A stretch of DNA of 64,000 nt. It comes from Ignavibacteria bacterium UBA2373. GTDB lineage: Bacteria > Bacteroidota > Ignavibacteria > Kapaibacteriales > UBA961. Every line of letters starts with the position of its first letter. The stretch's first letter is position 1. Shown piece after piece: positions 6,807 through 15,700 of the stretch. The position numbers were made by a program, and so were the translations under genes. The stretch spans positions 1-64,000 of the forward strand of contig DDTD01000010.1 in NCBI GenBank assembly GCA_002344005.1, read 5' to 3'. The notes beneath the pieces were generated by a model. The model was not told the origin of the DNA, ran no database searches, and worked only from the letters and a program-made list of their open reading frames with translations.

Positions 6807-8786
6807 TTATTTTTTAGCAAGAGTATTTGCTTTTAATTCTACGGATGAATTTGCAGGTGATACTCGTATATATCCTTGCATTTCTTGATGCAATGCAGAG
6901 CAGAAATCAGTACAGTAGAATGGATAGACTCCCGTTGCTTTCGGTATCCATTTCATTGTTTGTGTTTCACCCGGCATAAGTAATAATTCAGAACAGTCTG
7001 CTCCGCCTTTTACGGCAAAACCGTGGGGCACATCCCAATCCTGCTCAAGATTTGTCACATGGAAATAGACGACATCGCCTAATTTTACACCCTCAACATT
7101 ATCCGGTAAAAAGTGTGAACGAATAGACGACATATAGATATGTACATCATTACCTTTTCGTTCGACTTTTGCTTCTTTTTCGCCAAGTGTTGCGTAGGGG
7201 TGTTTATTTTCGGTTAATTTATACGATTTCAATGAATTTTTCTTCAACAAATCTGCAGGACAAGCTTGTGCATAGTGTGGTTCGCCAATAGTTGGAAAAT
7301 CAAGAATCATTCTCATTTTATCGCCCGAAATATCATATAATTGCGCCGATTGTGTTAATTCAGGTCCTGTCGGCAAATAGCGGTCTTTTGTAATTTTATT
7401 CATACCAATAACGTATTTACCGTGAGGCTTACGAGTATCTCCACCCGGTACTAATAAGTGACCTACCGAATAATATGTTGGCGCGCGATCCAATACTTTG
7501 CATTCTTTGATATCCCATTTTACAATTTCCGATGACACAAAGAATGATGTATAAGCATTGCCTTTACCATCAAACTCTGTGTGCAAAGGTCCTAAGCCCG
7601 GTTTTTTCACTTCACCGTGCAAAACTGCTTGATAATTCAACACAGGAATTCCATTAAAATCGCCGTCAAACTTTTTGGCATTAATTGCATCAAGCATTTT
7701 CGTAAATGAATATACAGGAATTATTGCTGCCAATTTTCCGCCGCCAACAATATATTCACCAGTTGGATCTACATCACATCCGTGGGGTGATTTGGGCGTT
7801 GGAATATAATATACAATTCCGGGGCACTCCGCCGGATCAATGGTCATAACATCGGTAAGTGTTTCACTTTTTGCTGTGTGAGTTGATTCGTCATATGTAT
7901 TATGGATATATGATGCTTTCATCATTTTACCTTTACCTTGTGCAATATATTCCTCAGCTTTTTTCCAGTTTACGGCTGCAATAAAATCTTTGTCTTTTTG
8001 ACTTGCATTGATTTCAAGCATTGTATTGGCTTGTTCGGAATTATAACAACTGAAGAAAAACCATCCATGCGACTTATCTTTGCCGGCACGGCTAAGATCA
8101 TAGTTAAATCCGGGCATTAAAATTTGAAAACCTAATGACATTTCGCCTGAATTTTTATTATCACATTTGACAAATGTTAAAGCCCCTTTGAAATTTTCTT
8201 TATATGTTTCTATTGGTACATCGGTATTACCGGAATATTCATTAGGGACGCTGAAACGTGTAGCCGACACAATATATTCAGTATTTTCTGTAATAAACGG
8301 AGATGCGTGATTTCCGCCTGTATTAGGAATCTCAATTACTTCGGCGGTTCTGAATGTACGTAAATCAATCCGCGCAATGCGTGGTGTATTATTGGCATTT
8401 GCAAAAAGCCAACGTCCGTCTTGTTCTCCATTTGTGACTGACAGTTGCAAATGATGCAAATCATCCCATTGAATAAAGCCATGCGATGTATTGAGTAATG
8501 GTTTTGTTTCCTCAGAGTAGCCATATCCTTTTTCGGCATCTTGAGAAAAAACGGGAATAACGCGTAATAATCTGCCGCTCGGCAAACCATACACACCAAT
8601 TTGCCCACTGAAACCACCTGACATAAAAGCGTAAAAATCATCATGTTTTCCCGGCGGCACAAATGCCTCATTGCCTTGACCGGAACCTGTGACGGCTGTT
8701 TTGTCTGTTGATGGACAACCAATCATGAAAAATACGAGTGCTGTAAGAACAACACCACTCACAAAAATTGTCGTTAAACGACGCAT
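6807..8786 (-). CDS. nosZ: Nitrous-oxide reductase NosZ, clade II (Sec-type)
   Basis: A 659-residue enzyme reducing N2O to N2 in the periplasm, the last step of denitrification. The N-terminal seven-bladed propeller carries the CuZ ligands: DDLHH (109-112), GGNHAS (His160) and later PKSPHGCD, GPLHTEFD, KPHGKY and GEPHYAQ. The C-terminal cupredoxin domain carries the CuA site, with Cys625, Cys629, His633 and Met636 in CTDFCSALHQEM and a further His in DVPHGF. The leader MRRLTTIFVSGVVLTALVFF ends in MIGC and lacks a true twin-arginine motif, so export is Sec-type as in clade II, possibly as a lipoprotein (Cys24). It lies 26 bases after the cytochrome c gene. Confidence 0.97.
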   Translation of the reverse strand: MRRLTTIFVSGVVLTALVFFMIGCPSTDKTAVTGSGQGNEAFVPPGKHDDFYAFMSGGFSGQIGVYGLPSGRLLRVIPVFSQDAEKGYGYSEETKPLLNTSHGFIQWDDLHHLQLSVTNGEQDGRWLFANANNTPRIARIDLRTFRTAEVIEIPNTGGNHASPFITENTEYIVSATRFSVPNEYSGNTDVPIETYKENFKGALTFVKCDNKNSGEMSLGFQILMPGFNYDLSRAGKDKSHGWFFFSCYNSEQANTMLEINASQKDKDFIAAVNWKKAEEYIAQGKGKMMKASYIHNTYDESTHTAKSETLTDVMTIDPAECPGIVYYIPTPKSPHGCDVDPTGEYIVGGGKLAAIIPVYSFTKMLDAINAKKFDGDFNGIPVLNYQAVLHGEVKKPGLGPLHTEFDGKGNAYTSFFVSSEIVKWDIKECKVLDRAPTYYSVGHLLVPGGDTRKPHGKYVIGMNKITKDRYLPTGPELTQSAQLYDISGDKMRMILDFPTIGEPHYAQACPADLLKKNSLKSYKLTENKHPYATLGEKEAKVERKGNDVHIYMSSIRSHFLPDNVEGVKLGDVVYFHVTNLEQDWDVPHGFAVKGGADCSELLLMPGETQTMKWIPKATGVYPFYCTDFCSALHQEMQGYIRVSPANSSVELKANTLAKK

Positions 8787-8812
8787 ACAAACTCCAAAAA
8801 ATAGTTAATAAA

Positions 8813-9274
8813 TTATTGTTGAGCGATTTCTCGCAAATGTTCCAGCACCGATCTTGCGTCTTTTTCATCCACTTGCATATTCGGCATTTTTAGCATGTAT
8901 TCTTGCAATAAACATTTGACGGTATCATCATTATCAATCATTGTCTCGGTATCTAAAATCATATTCATAACATATTCCGGTGTGCGTGTCTGAGTCACTT
9001 TCCGTAGCGGCGGACCCACATAACGCTCATCATATTTATGGCAGCTTGTGCATGTTACGTCAAATATTCGCAATCCTTGTTCAGCCATTGCTTTGTCTAT
9101 TTCCGGTTTGATATCCACATGTTGAATTTTACCATAAGACGGTTTTGTTTTTGTTACTGCGGTCTCCTCGGTTGTTCCTGTTTGAGCATTATTTTCCGCT
9201 TTGTTATCGGATGAATTACAGCCAATAAATGACACCATCATGATAGTGAGAGTGAGTATTCCGATTTTTTTCAT
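8813..9274 (-). CDS. Mono-heme c-type cytochrome lipoprotein of the nos operon
   Basis: A 153-residue protein with a lipoprotein-like leader (MVSFIGC, Cys19), a low-complexity linker (about 20-48) and a class I cytochrome c domain. Heme attachment is CTSCH (Cys75, Cys78, His79), and the likely sixth ligand is Met130 in LKMPNM. It lies directly upstream of nosZ in the same operon. Clade II clusters lack the NosR route and typically encode small cytochromes here, so it is probably the electron donor to the NosZ CuA site. That role is inferred from position. Confidence 0.88.
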   Translation of the reverse strand: MKKIGILTLTIMMVSFIGCNSSDNKAENNAQTGTTEETAVTKTKPSYGKIQHVDIKPEIDKAMAEQGLRIFDVTCTSCHKYDERYVGPPLRKVTQTRTPEYVMNMILDTETMIDNDDTVKCLLQEYMLKMPNMQVDEKDARSVLEHLREIAQQ

Positions 9275-9289
9275 GGTTGTACCTTTTTA

Positions 9290-10027
9290 TTAAGTTGATG
9301 TTTTAACGATTGTTCTTTTTTCTATTTCTAGTGCTTTAGGAAATAAGAGATTATTTTCCAAATGAATATGCTTTTTTGTGTCATGGTAAATTTCTTCTAA
9401 AATAGCATAAACTCTTTTAAATGAATTACAAGCACCTGCCGGGGGCGTAAAATTATTGGTAAGTTCACGCAATAATGCAAGTTCATTGCCGGTGTCGGCA
9501 TGTTCTTTCGAGAGCGAAAATTCAAGCTGTTCGATACTGCCAAAATAGGGCGGAGCCATTGTACGCTTCTCTGCGGCTAAACGATACATCTTTTTGATAA
9601 AGGGGAATAATTCTTCCTCTTCTCTGAATAAATGGGCAATGAGTGTGCTTGCAAAACGCTGATAGACTGTACGTACTTCATGCAGTATAGGAAATTTATT
9701 GCCATGATGATCGGTAACATGCTCTAACAGTTTGCCTAATGGAACAAGATTCTCCTTTAAAAAATGATGATGGTTTTCTACAATAAAATCCACTAAAAAT
9801 TCGGGCGACCATACGTTGTAATGCAATGCACTGAAAAAATGCTGTTGTTGTTCAGCATTGAGTTCGCCCATAAGTTCATTGACCGAAATATTCTTCGTTT
9901 TACATGACTCGGCGAGTGTGACATTGCCATGACAGCAATAATCAATATTGTACTTTTCCAGAACAAGCCGATTGTTCTCGGAATATGCTGCAACATCTGC
10001 AACACGTATTTCAGTAATTTCAGTCAT
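9290..10027 (-). CDS. ric: Iron-sulfur cluster repair di-iron protein (RIC, YtfE/ScdA)
   Basis: A 245-residue protein with an N-terminal ScdA-type domain containing the CysCys pair in YCCHG (31-32), followed by a hemerythrin-like four-helix domain. The metal ligands are visible as His/Glu clusters in NHHHFLKEN, TDHHGNKF, REEEELFPF, KEHADTGN and KKHIHLENNLLFP. RIC proteins restore Fe-S clusters damaged by NO or oxidants. It is the first gene of the nos operon, 15 bases before the cytochrome gene, with a strong AAGGAGC site before its ATG. Its presence fits exposure to NO from denitrification and control by the adjacent Rrf2 regulator. Confidence 0.93.
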   Translation of the reverse strand: MTEITEIRVADVAAYSENNRLVLEKYNIDYCCHGNVTLAESCKTKNISVNELMGELNAEQQQHFFSALHYNVWSPEFLVDFIVENHHHFLKENLVPLGKLLEHVTDHHGNKFPILHEVRTVYQRFASTLIAHLFREEEELFPFIKKMYRLAAEKRTMAPPYFGSIEQLEFSLSKEHADTGNELALLRELTNNFTPPAGACNSFKRVYAILEEIYHDTKKHIHLENNLLFPKALEIEKRTIVKTST

Positions 10028-10042
10028 AAACTTGCTCCTTGT

Positions 10043-10063
10043 AGATAAAAGACTATTTTATCT
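10043..10063. promoter_or_regulatory. Candidate Rrf2-family operator in front of ric-nos operon
   Basis: A perfect dyad: AGATAAAA (10043-10050), 5 bases, TTTTATCT (10056-10063). It lies in the 50-base gap between the Rrf2 regulator gene and ric, just upstream of the ric ribosome-binding site, where a repressor would block transcription. Thirteen bases of it, GACTATTTTATCT, recur with one mismatch at 10583-10595, upstream of the regulator itself. Size and symmetry suit an Rrf2 dimer; binding is inferred. Confidence 0.45.
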
Positions 10064-10077
10064 TAAATTATAGATAG

Positions 10078-10509
10078 TCACATTTGAATACGTAAATCTA
10101 AATCATTCACTTTCTGAGCAATTTTGTCAAGTGTTGATTCTTGAAACATTGCCATTAAGCGGATACGCTCCTGTCCCCATTGTTGGTGGAAGGGGCATGG
10201 CTTTTTATCATTACAGCCGGAAAACCCGAGTAAACAATCCTTAAATAGTTTTGGTCCGTCAATTACCTTGATGATGTCAAGTGTTTGAATTTCTGATAGT
10301 TCCTTAGCTAACCACACGCCTCCATTTGCCCCTCTGGTAGAACATAACACACCACCTTGAACAAGCGTAAACACTATCTTTGACAGAAATGTGGGCGATA
10401 TACCTAGAGATTCGGCTATAGAAGATACTCGCACTTTCTTACCCAACTGCTGGGGCAGGGATAAGTAGATACAAGTCTGTATGCCGTATATGCAAGATTG
10501 AGATAACAT
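10078..10509 (-). CDS. Rrf2-family transcriptional regulator (NsrR-like)
   Basis: A 143-residue winged-helix regulator. The helix-turn-helix includes SSIAESLGISPTFLSKIV (about 29-46) and the wing GGVLCSTRGANGGVWLA (52-68), both standard for Rrf2 proteins. Three cysteines, Cys92, Cys99 and Cys105, are spaced as in Fe-S cluster-binding members such as NsrR and IscR, so it can be expected to sense NO or redox state. It lies directly upstream of ric-cytochrome c-nosZ on the same strand, and palindromes flank it on both sides, so it is the obvious regulator of the nos operon. NsrR is the better guess over IscR because of the context. Confidence 0.88.
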   Translation of the reverse strand: MLSQSCIYGIQTCIYLSLPQQLGKKVRVSSIAESLGISPTFLSKIVFTLVQGGVLCSTRGANGGVWLAKELSEIQTLDIIKVIDGPKLFKDCLLGFSGCNDKKPCPFHQQWGQERIRLMAMFQESTLDKIAQKVNDLDLRIQM

Positions 10510-10533
10510 TGTTTTAATTCAGATTACTTTGTC

Positions 10534-10565
10534 CGAAATTAAGAAAAACTTTTCAAATATGCAAG
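10534..10565 (-). promoter_or_regulatory. Candidate promoter of the Rrf2 regulator gene
   Basis: Read on the minus strand, CTTG (10565-10562), 20 bases, TAATTTCG (10541-10534). This is close to the Bacteroidota consensus TTTG-N19-21-TAnnTTTG, with one mismatch in each box. It would give a leader of about 20 bases before the ATG at 10509. Confidence 0.35.
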
Positions 10566-10582
10566 AAAAATTTTAGTTTTAA

Positions 10583-10595
10583 GACTCTTTTATCT
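10583..10595. promoter_or_regulatory. Second partial copy of the candidate Rrf2 operator
   Basis: GACTCTTTTATCT matches 12 of 13 bases of GACTATTTTATCT at 10051-10063. It lies in the divergent region between the regulator gene and tryptophanase, 9 bases before a TAGTTTTG box. It could serve autoregulation or extend the regulon to tnaA. Only one half-site is clear. Confidence 0.3.
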
Positions 10596-10603
10596 TTATT
10601 TCG

Positions 10604-10611
10604 TAGTTTTG
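10604..10611 (+). promoter_or_regulatory. Candidate -7 box of tnaA promoter
   Basis: TAGTTTTG fits the Bacteroidota -7 consensus TAnnTTTG and would start transcription around 10615-10618, giving a leader of about 30 bases to the ATG at 10645. No convincing TTTG -33 box is present at the right spacing. Confidence 0.35.
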
Positions 10612-10644
10612 CATACATTCTTTTCACTTTTTGCTTCCATTTTC

Positions 10645-12015
10645 ATGAAAACAATCATTGAGCCATTCAAAATTAAGAGTGTCGAACCATTGCGATTTAC
10701 GACCGAAAGCGAGCGTACGGACTTGCTGCGTATTGCCCATAATAATCCATTTTATTTGCGTTCTGATGATGTGTTGATTGATTTGCTCACCGATAGTGGC
10801 ACAACAGCGATGAGCAGTAAGCAATGGGCGGCGGTCATGGATGGCGATGAAGCGTATGCGGGTTCGCGCAGTTATTTTGCTTTTGAGGATATTGTACGTG
10901 ATTTGACGGGATTTTCTCATATCATCCCAACGCATCAAGGGCGAGCAGCCGAAAAAATATTATTCTCCATCATCGGCGGTGAGGGAAAATATATTCCCAA
11001 TAATACCCATTTTGATACAACACGCGCCAATATTGAATTTTCCGGTGCAAAGGCGGTGGATTTTCTCACGGATATTGGTAAATCGCCGGAAACAATTGCT
11101 GATTTTAAGGGCGATATGGATATTCCCACCTTGATAGATTTTATTGAAGAAGTGGGACGTGAAAATATTCCGCTCATCATGATTACCGTTACGAATAATA
11201 GCGGTGGCGGGCAACCCGTTTCTATGGCAAATATTCGTGCTGTGCGTCGTGTGTGCGATACCTATAATATTCCATTATTTTTGGATGCTTGTCGTTTTGC
11301 GGAAAATGCCTATTTCATCAAATTGCGTGAACCCGAGTATGCCCATAGGACAGCACGTGATATTGCGCGCGAAATGTTTTCTTATGCTGACGGTTGCACC
11401 ATGAGTGCAAAAAAAGACGGCATGGTCAATACGGGAGGTTTTTTGGCGATGAATGATGAAGAATGGGCAATGAAAGCACGCAATGTTCTTATTATTACGG
11501 AGGGATTTACCACCTATGGCGGCTTGGCGCGGCGTGATTTGGAAGCAATGGCTTTGGGACTTGATGAAGTGCTTGATGAAAATTATCTTCATTATCGTAT
11601 TCGTTCAACAGAATATTTTGGTGAAAAATTAACTGCTGCGGGAGTTCCTTTGATGTTACCCACAGGAGGACATGCCATTTATATTGATGCTAAACGCTTT
11701 GCGCCGCATATTCCTGTCCATCAATTTCCCGGGCAATCGGTGGTGTGTGCTATTTATCGTCATGGCGGTATTCGCAGTTGCGAAATAGGTTCTTTGATGT
11801 TCGGAAAAACAGATGCCCACGGAGTTCATCAAGCACCGCCGATGGAATTAGTGCGTTTGGCTATTCCGCGACGTGTTTATACACAAAGTCATATTGATTA
11901 TTGCATTGAGGTTATTTGTGAAGTCTATGAACAAAGGCATCATCTTCGCGGTATGACATTGCAATATGAAGCACCATTTTTACGGCATTTTACTGCACGT
12001 TTGGAATATATATGA
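10645..12015 (+). CDS. tnaA: Tryptophanase (L-tryptophan indole-lyase)
   Basis: A 456-residue PLP beta-eliminating lyase converting tryptophan to indole, pyruvate and ammonia. Family blocks include LLTDSGTTAMSSKQW, GDEAYAGSRSYF, PTHQGRAAE and the PLP-lysine loop SAKKDGM (Lys257). Its overall sequence is close to tyrosine phenol-lyase. Three positions separate the enzymes: tyrosine phenol-lyase has Thr124, Arg381 and Phe448, tryptophanase has Asp, Val/Ile and His. This protein has Asp124 (FDTT), Ile381 (CEIGS) and His448 (LRHFTA), so tryptophanase is favoured. I start at the ATG at 10645; an upstream in-frame TTG overlaps the promoter. No tnaC-like leader peptide is seen. Confidence 0.92.
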   Translation: MKTIIEPFKIKSVEPLRFTTESERTDLLRIAHNNPFYLRSDDVLIDLLTDSGTTAMSSKQWAAVMDGDEAYAGSRSYFAFEDIVRDLTGFSHIIPTHQGRAAEKILFSIIGGEGKYIPNNTHFDTTRANIEFSGAKAVDFLTDIGKSPETIADFKGDMDIPTLIDFIEEVGRENIPLIMITVTNNSGGGQPVSMANIRAVRRVCDTYNIPLFLDACRFAENAYFIKLREPEYAHRTARDIAREMFSYADGCTMSAKKDGMVNTGGFLAMNDEEWAMKARNVLIITEGFTTYGGLARRDLEAMALGLDEVLDENYLHYRIRSTEYFGEKLTAAGVPLMLPTGGHAIYIDAKRFAPHIPVHQFPGQSVVCAIYRHGGIRSCEIGSLMFGKTDAHGVHQAPPMELVRLAIPRRVYTQSHIDYCIEVICEVYEQRHHLRGMTLQYEAPFLRHFTARLEYI

Positions 12016-12043
12016 GAGAGTAGTGAATTTTAGAGAAATAAAG

Positions 12044-12077
12044 TCCTCAAGTCATGACAGATATGAGGATTTTTTTT
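12044..12077 (+). terminator. Rho-independent terminator after tnaA
   Basis: TCCTCA (12044-12049) pairs with TGAGGA (12064-12069), with a 14-base loop, followed at once by eight T. It stands 28 bases after the tnaA stop and closes that transcription unit. Confidence 0.7.
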
Positions 12078-12210
12078 GTCTGACAGTGATTGACTTTATC
12101 GTAAGAGTATAATGTGAGCTAAATTTTTGAGTACAGATATATGAAATAAGTCTGATAGAGCGTTTGGGTAAATAATGACATTTATCATACTCTATCATAA
12201 GAGAAATGTG

Positions 12211-12218
12211 TACTTTTG
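12211..12218 (+). promoter_or_regulatory. Candidate -7 box of the metal-efflux operon
   Basis: TACTTTTG matches TAnnTTTG exactly and ends 6 bases before the ATG at 12225, so the transcript would have almost no leader. The -33 box is not evident. Confidence 0.35.
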
Positions 12219-12224
12219 TTGTGC

Positions 12225-12611
12225 ATGAAAAAAATTATTATCATCATATCGTTATTGAGTATTGTCTTTTCGGCAACGGAACTCTACCAATTGTTGAAGA
12301 TACCTGTTTTGATTGTTCATTATATTGAGCATCAAGGTAAAGAGACAGATATGGGGATAGTAGAATTTTTTATGCTTCATTATTCCAAAGCGATAGCTGA
12401 TGATGAGGATGCCGACCGTGATATGCAATTACCGTTTAAAACACATGAATGTCATGGACAATCCATAGTAGCAATTCAACTACGTGATGAACCCTTACCA
12501 TTACAAAGCCCAATTCATGAAATGCGTCTTGTGCGAATAATAGTTAATGAAGAGGCATTGCCGACTAATTTTCTTCATGATATTTGGCAGCCCCCTCGTA
12601 CCCTTTCCTGA
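12225..12611 (+). CDS. Small exported protein of CzcA-type metal efflux loci
   Basis: A 128-residue protein with an N-terminal signal or anchor (MKKIIIIISLLSIVFSATEL). It contains KIPVLIVHYIEHQG, an Asp/Glu-rich stretch (DDEDADRD), LPFKTHECHG and the closing block HDIWQPPR. From memory, Bacteroidota carry similar uncharacterised proteins, with the same LPFK..H and DIWQPP elements, just before CzcA-type pumps. The acidic and His/Cys residues could bind metal. Function is unknown; its link to metal efflux is by position (143 bases before the pump gene, same strand). Confidence 0.6.
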   Translation: MKKIIIIISLLSIVFSATELYQLLKIPVLIVHYIEHQGKETDMGIVEFFMLHYSKAIADDEDADRDMQLPFKTHECHGQSIVAIQLRDEPLPLQSPIHEMRLVRIIVNEEALPTNFLHDIWQPPRTLS

Positions 12612-12754
12612 TTTCTTTTCTTAGTTATATCCCTATTTTTTTCAAGCTGACACCATAATTGGGGGTCATGGCATATATGCTGTGATGTCCGCAATATGAT
12701 GTGCCATATATCTTGATAGTATTCTGTGTTTTTTTCATTCAACAGGAAAGTAGT

Positions 12755-15700
12755 ATGTTATCCGCAATTATAGATTTTTCTATTAACAATAAAATTATTA
12801 TCGGTATTCTGACTATTGCTCTTATTATTTGGGGCAGCGTGAGCGTCATGAATTTACCGATAGATGCCGTACCGGACATCACAAATAATCAGGTACAAAT
12901 AATAACAATTTCTCCATCGCTTGCAGCACCGGAAATTGAGCGATTGGTAACATTTCCGATAGAGCAAGCCAATGCGAATATTCCCGGCATGACAGAAATA
13001 CGTTCATTTTCCCGCTTTGGACTTTCTGTGGTCACTATTGTTTTTAGCGATGAAACGGACGTATATTGGGCACGCCAACAAGTCAGTGAACGAATGCAAG
13101 CCGTACGTTCGCAAATTCCTGCCGATGCGGGTAATCCTGAGCTTGGTCCTGTGACAACAGGTTTAGGCGAAGTATATCAATATGTGGTAAAAGCAAAACC
13201 CGGTTATGAACAACAATATTCGCCGATGGAATTGCGCACAATTCAAGATTGGGTGGTGCGCCGTCAATTACTTGGTACGCCCGGTGTTGCCGATGTGAGT
13301 AGTTTCGGCGGTCTGTTGAAACAATATGAAGTAGCGGTTAATCCGCTGATATTGCAAAGTATGGGCTTGACAATTAATGATGTTTTTACCGCATTGGAAG
13401 AAAATAATCATAATACGGGAGGAGCATATATTGAAAAAAATTCCACGGCATTATTTATTCGTAGTGAAGGGTTGATACGCGATACCGCCGATATTGCCAA
13501 TATTGTCATAAAACATCTGCCGGGAGCAATGCCCATTCTCATAGGTACTGTAGCCGATGTACGCATAGGAAATGCGGTGCGCTATGGAGCGATGTGTTAC
13601 AATGATGAAGGTGAGATAGCGGGCGCAGTTGTGATGATGTTAAAAGGTGAAAATTCCTCACGTGTTATACAATCCGTCAAAAAACGCATTGAAGAAATAC
13701 AAACAATGTTGCCCGAAGGAGTAATTGTTGAGCCGTTTTTAGACCGTACAAAAATGGTGAATAATGCTATTTCTACTGTGGAAACAAATCTGATGGAAGG
13801 TGCATTAATCGTTATTTTCGTTCTGGTATTATTTCTCGGCAATATACGCGCCGGACTCGTTGTTGCTTCGGTTATACCATTATCCATGTTTATTGCAGTC
13901 ATTTTTATGAATGCTTTTGGTGTTTCGGGTAATTTAATGTCACTCGGTGCATTAGATTTCGGATTAATTATTGACGGTGCGGTGATTATTGTCGAAGCTG
14001 TACTTCATCGTTTGATACATAATAAACATTTTTCCGATGGAACGCTCTTAACGCAAGGACAAATGAATGATGAAGTACGTGGTTCTGCACGCCGTATGAT
14101 GAGTTCAGCCGTATTTGGACAAATAATTATCCTGATTGTGTATTTACCAATATTGACACTCGAAGGTATAGAAGGAAAAATGTTTACACCAATGGCGCAG
14201 ACAGTGTCTTTTGCGATTATCGGAGCATTTATTTTATCGCTGACGTATGTGCCTATGATGTCATCATTATTACTTAGTCGCCGCATACGACATTCCATCA
14301 CCATAGCAGATCGTATGATGACATTATTTGATAAATTATATGTTCCGACATTACGAAAAGCCATGCGCTATCCTTTGATTATTTCCTTTGCTTCATTGGG
14401 TGCATTTATTGTCAGTGTTATTATTTTACTTTCAATGGGTGGTGAATTTATTCCGGAATTAGAAGAAGGGGATTTTGCCGTTGATACGCGATTAATGACG
14501 GGCAGTTCTTTAACGGCGACCATAGAGGCAACACAAAAAGCAGCGGGTTTACTGAAACAACGTTTTCCAGAAGTAGAAAAAGTTGTCACAAAAATCGGCT
14601 CCGGCGAAATTCCTACCGATCCGATGCCTATTGAAGCAAGTGATATGATGGTTATCTTAAAAGATAAAAAATATTGGAAAAGTGCCACAAATTTCGATGA
14701 ACTTGCCAATAAAATGGGTAATACACTCAGTGAAATTCCCGGTTTGTCGTATGGATTTCAATTTCCTGTGCAAATGCGATTTAATGAATTAATGACCGGA
14801 GCACGCCAAGATGTTGTCTGTAAAATATTTGGTGAAGATTTGGATACTCTTGCGAACTATGCTGAAAAATTAGGCGTAATTATTCAAACTGTACAGGGTG
14901 CAAAAGATATTTATGTAGAAAAAGTAACAGGATTGCCGCAAATAGTGATTACCTATAATCGTGAAGCAATGGCACGTTATGGCATCAATATTCGAGAAGC
15001 AAATAAAATTGTCCGTGCAGGCTTGGCAGGTGAAAGTACGGGTATGGTCTATGAAGGGGAGCGACGCTTTGATTTAATGGTGCGTATTGATTCATCCAAG
15101 CGCACCGATATTACCGATATAGGCAATATACCGATAATGACGGCTTCGGGTGTGCAAATTCCTTTATCGCATATTGCGTATGTGAGTATTAAAGACGGCG
15201 TAAATCAAATACAAAGAGAAGATGCAAAAAGGCGCATTATTATTGGATTTAATGTGCGTGAAAGAGATGTACAATCCCTTGTGGAAGAATTACGGACCAA
15301 AGTAAACAAATCAATGACCTTACCTGTGGGATATAAAATTACCTATGGCGGTCAATTCGAGAATTTAGAAAAAGCAAAACAACGCTTACTCATTGCTGTC
15401 CCTGCTGCTCTGATATTAATTTTAGTGATGCTGTATTTTGCATTTCGCTCATTACGCTATGGATTTCTTATTTTTACCGCAATTCCATTATCCGCCATCG
15501 GTGGAATTATTGCCCTGTGGTCACGCGGTATGCCATTTAGTATTTCTGCAGGTGTCGGATTTATTGCATTATTTGGTGTTGCCGTTTTAAATGGTATTGT
15601 CTTAATGGCAGAGTTTGCTCGATTGCAACAAACAGGTTTGCGTAATTTACCATTTATTGTGATGCGCGGAACACGATTGCGCTTACGTCCTGTTTTAATG

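Noticed and set aside
8720..8786. Twin-arginine (Tat) signal on NosZ
   Set aside because: MRRLTTIF has two arginines but lacks the S/T before and the FLK after; the h-region is very hydrophobic, typical of Sec. Clade II NosZ uses Sec.
10609..10644. Upstream TTG start for tryptophanase adding MHTFFSLFASIF
   Set aside because: It overlaps the -7 promoter box, and the family starts at the EPFKI region given by the ATG at 10645.
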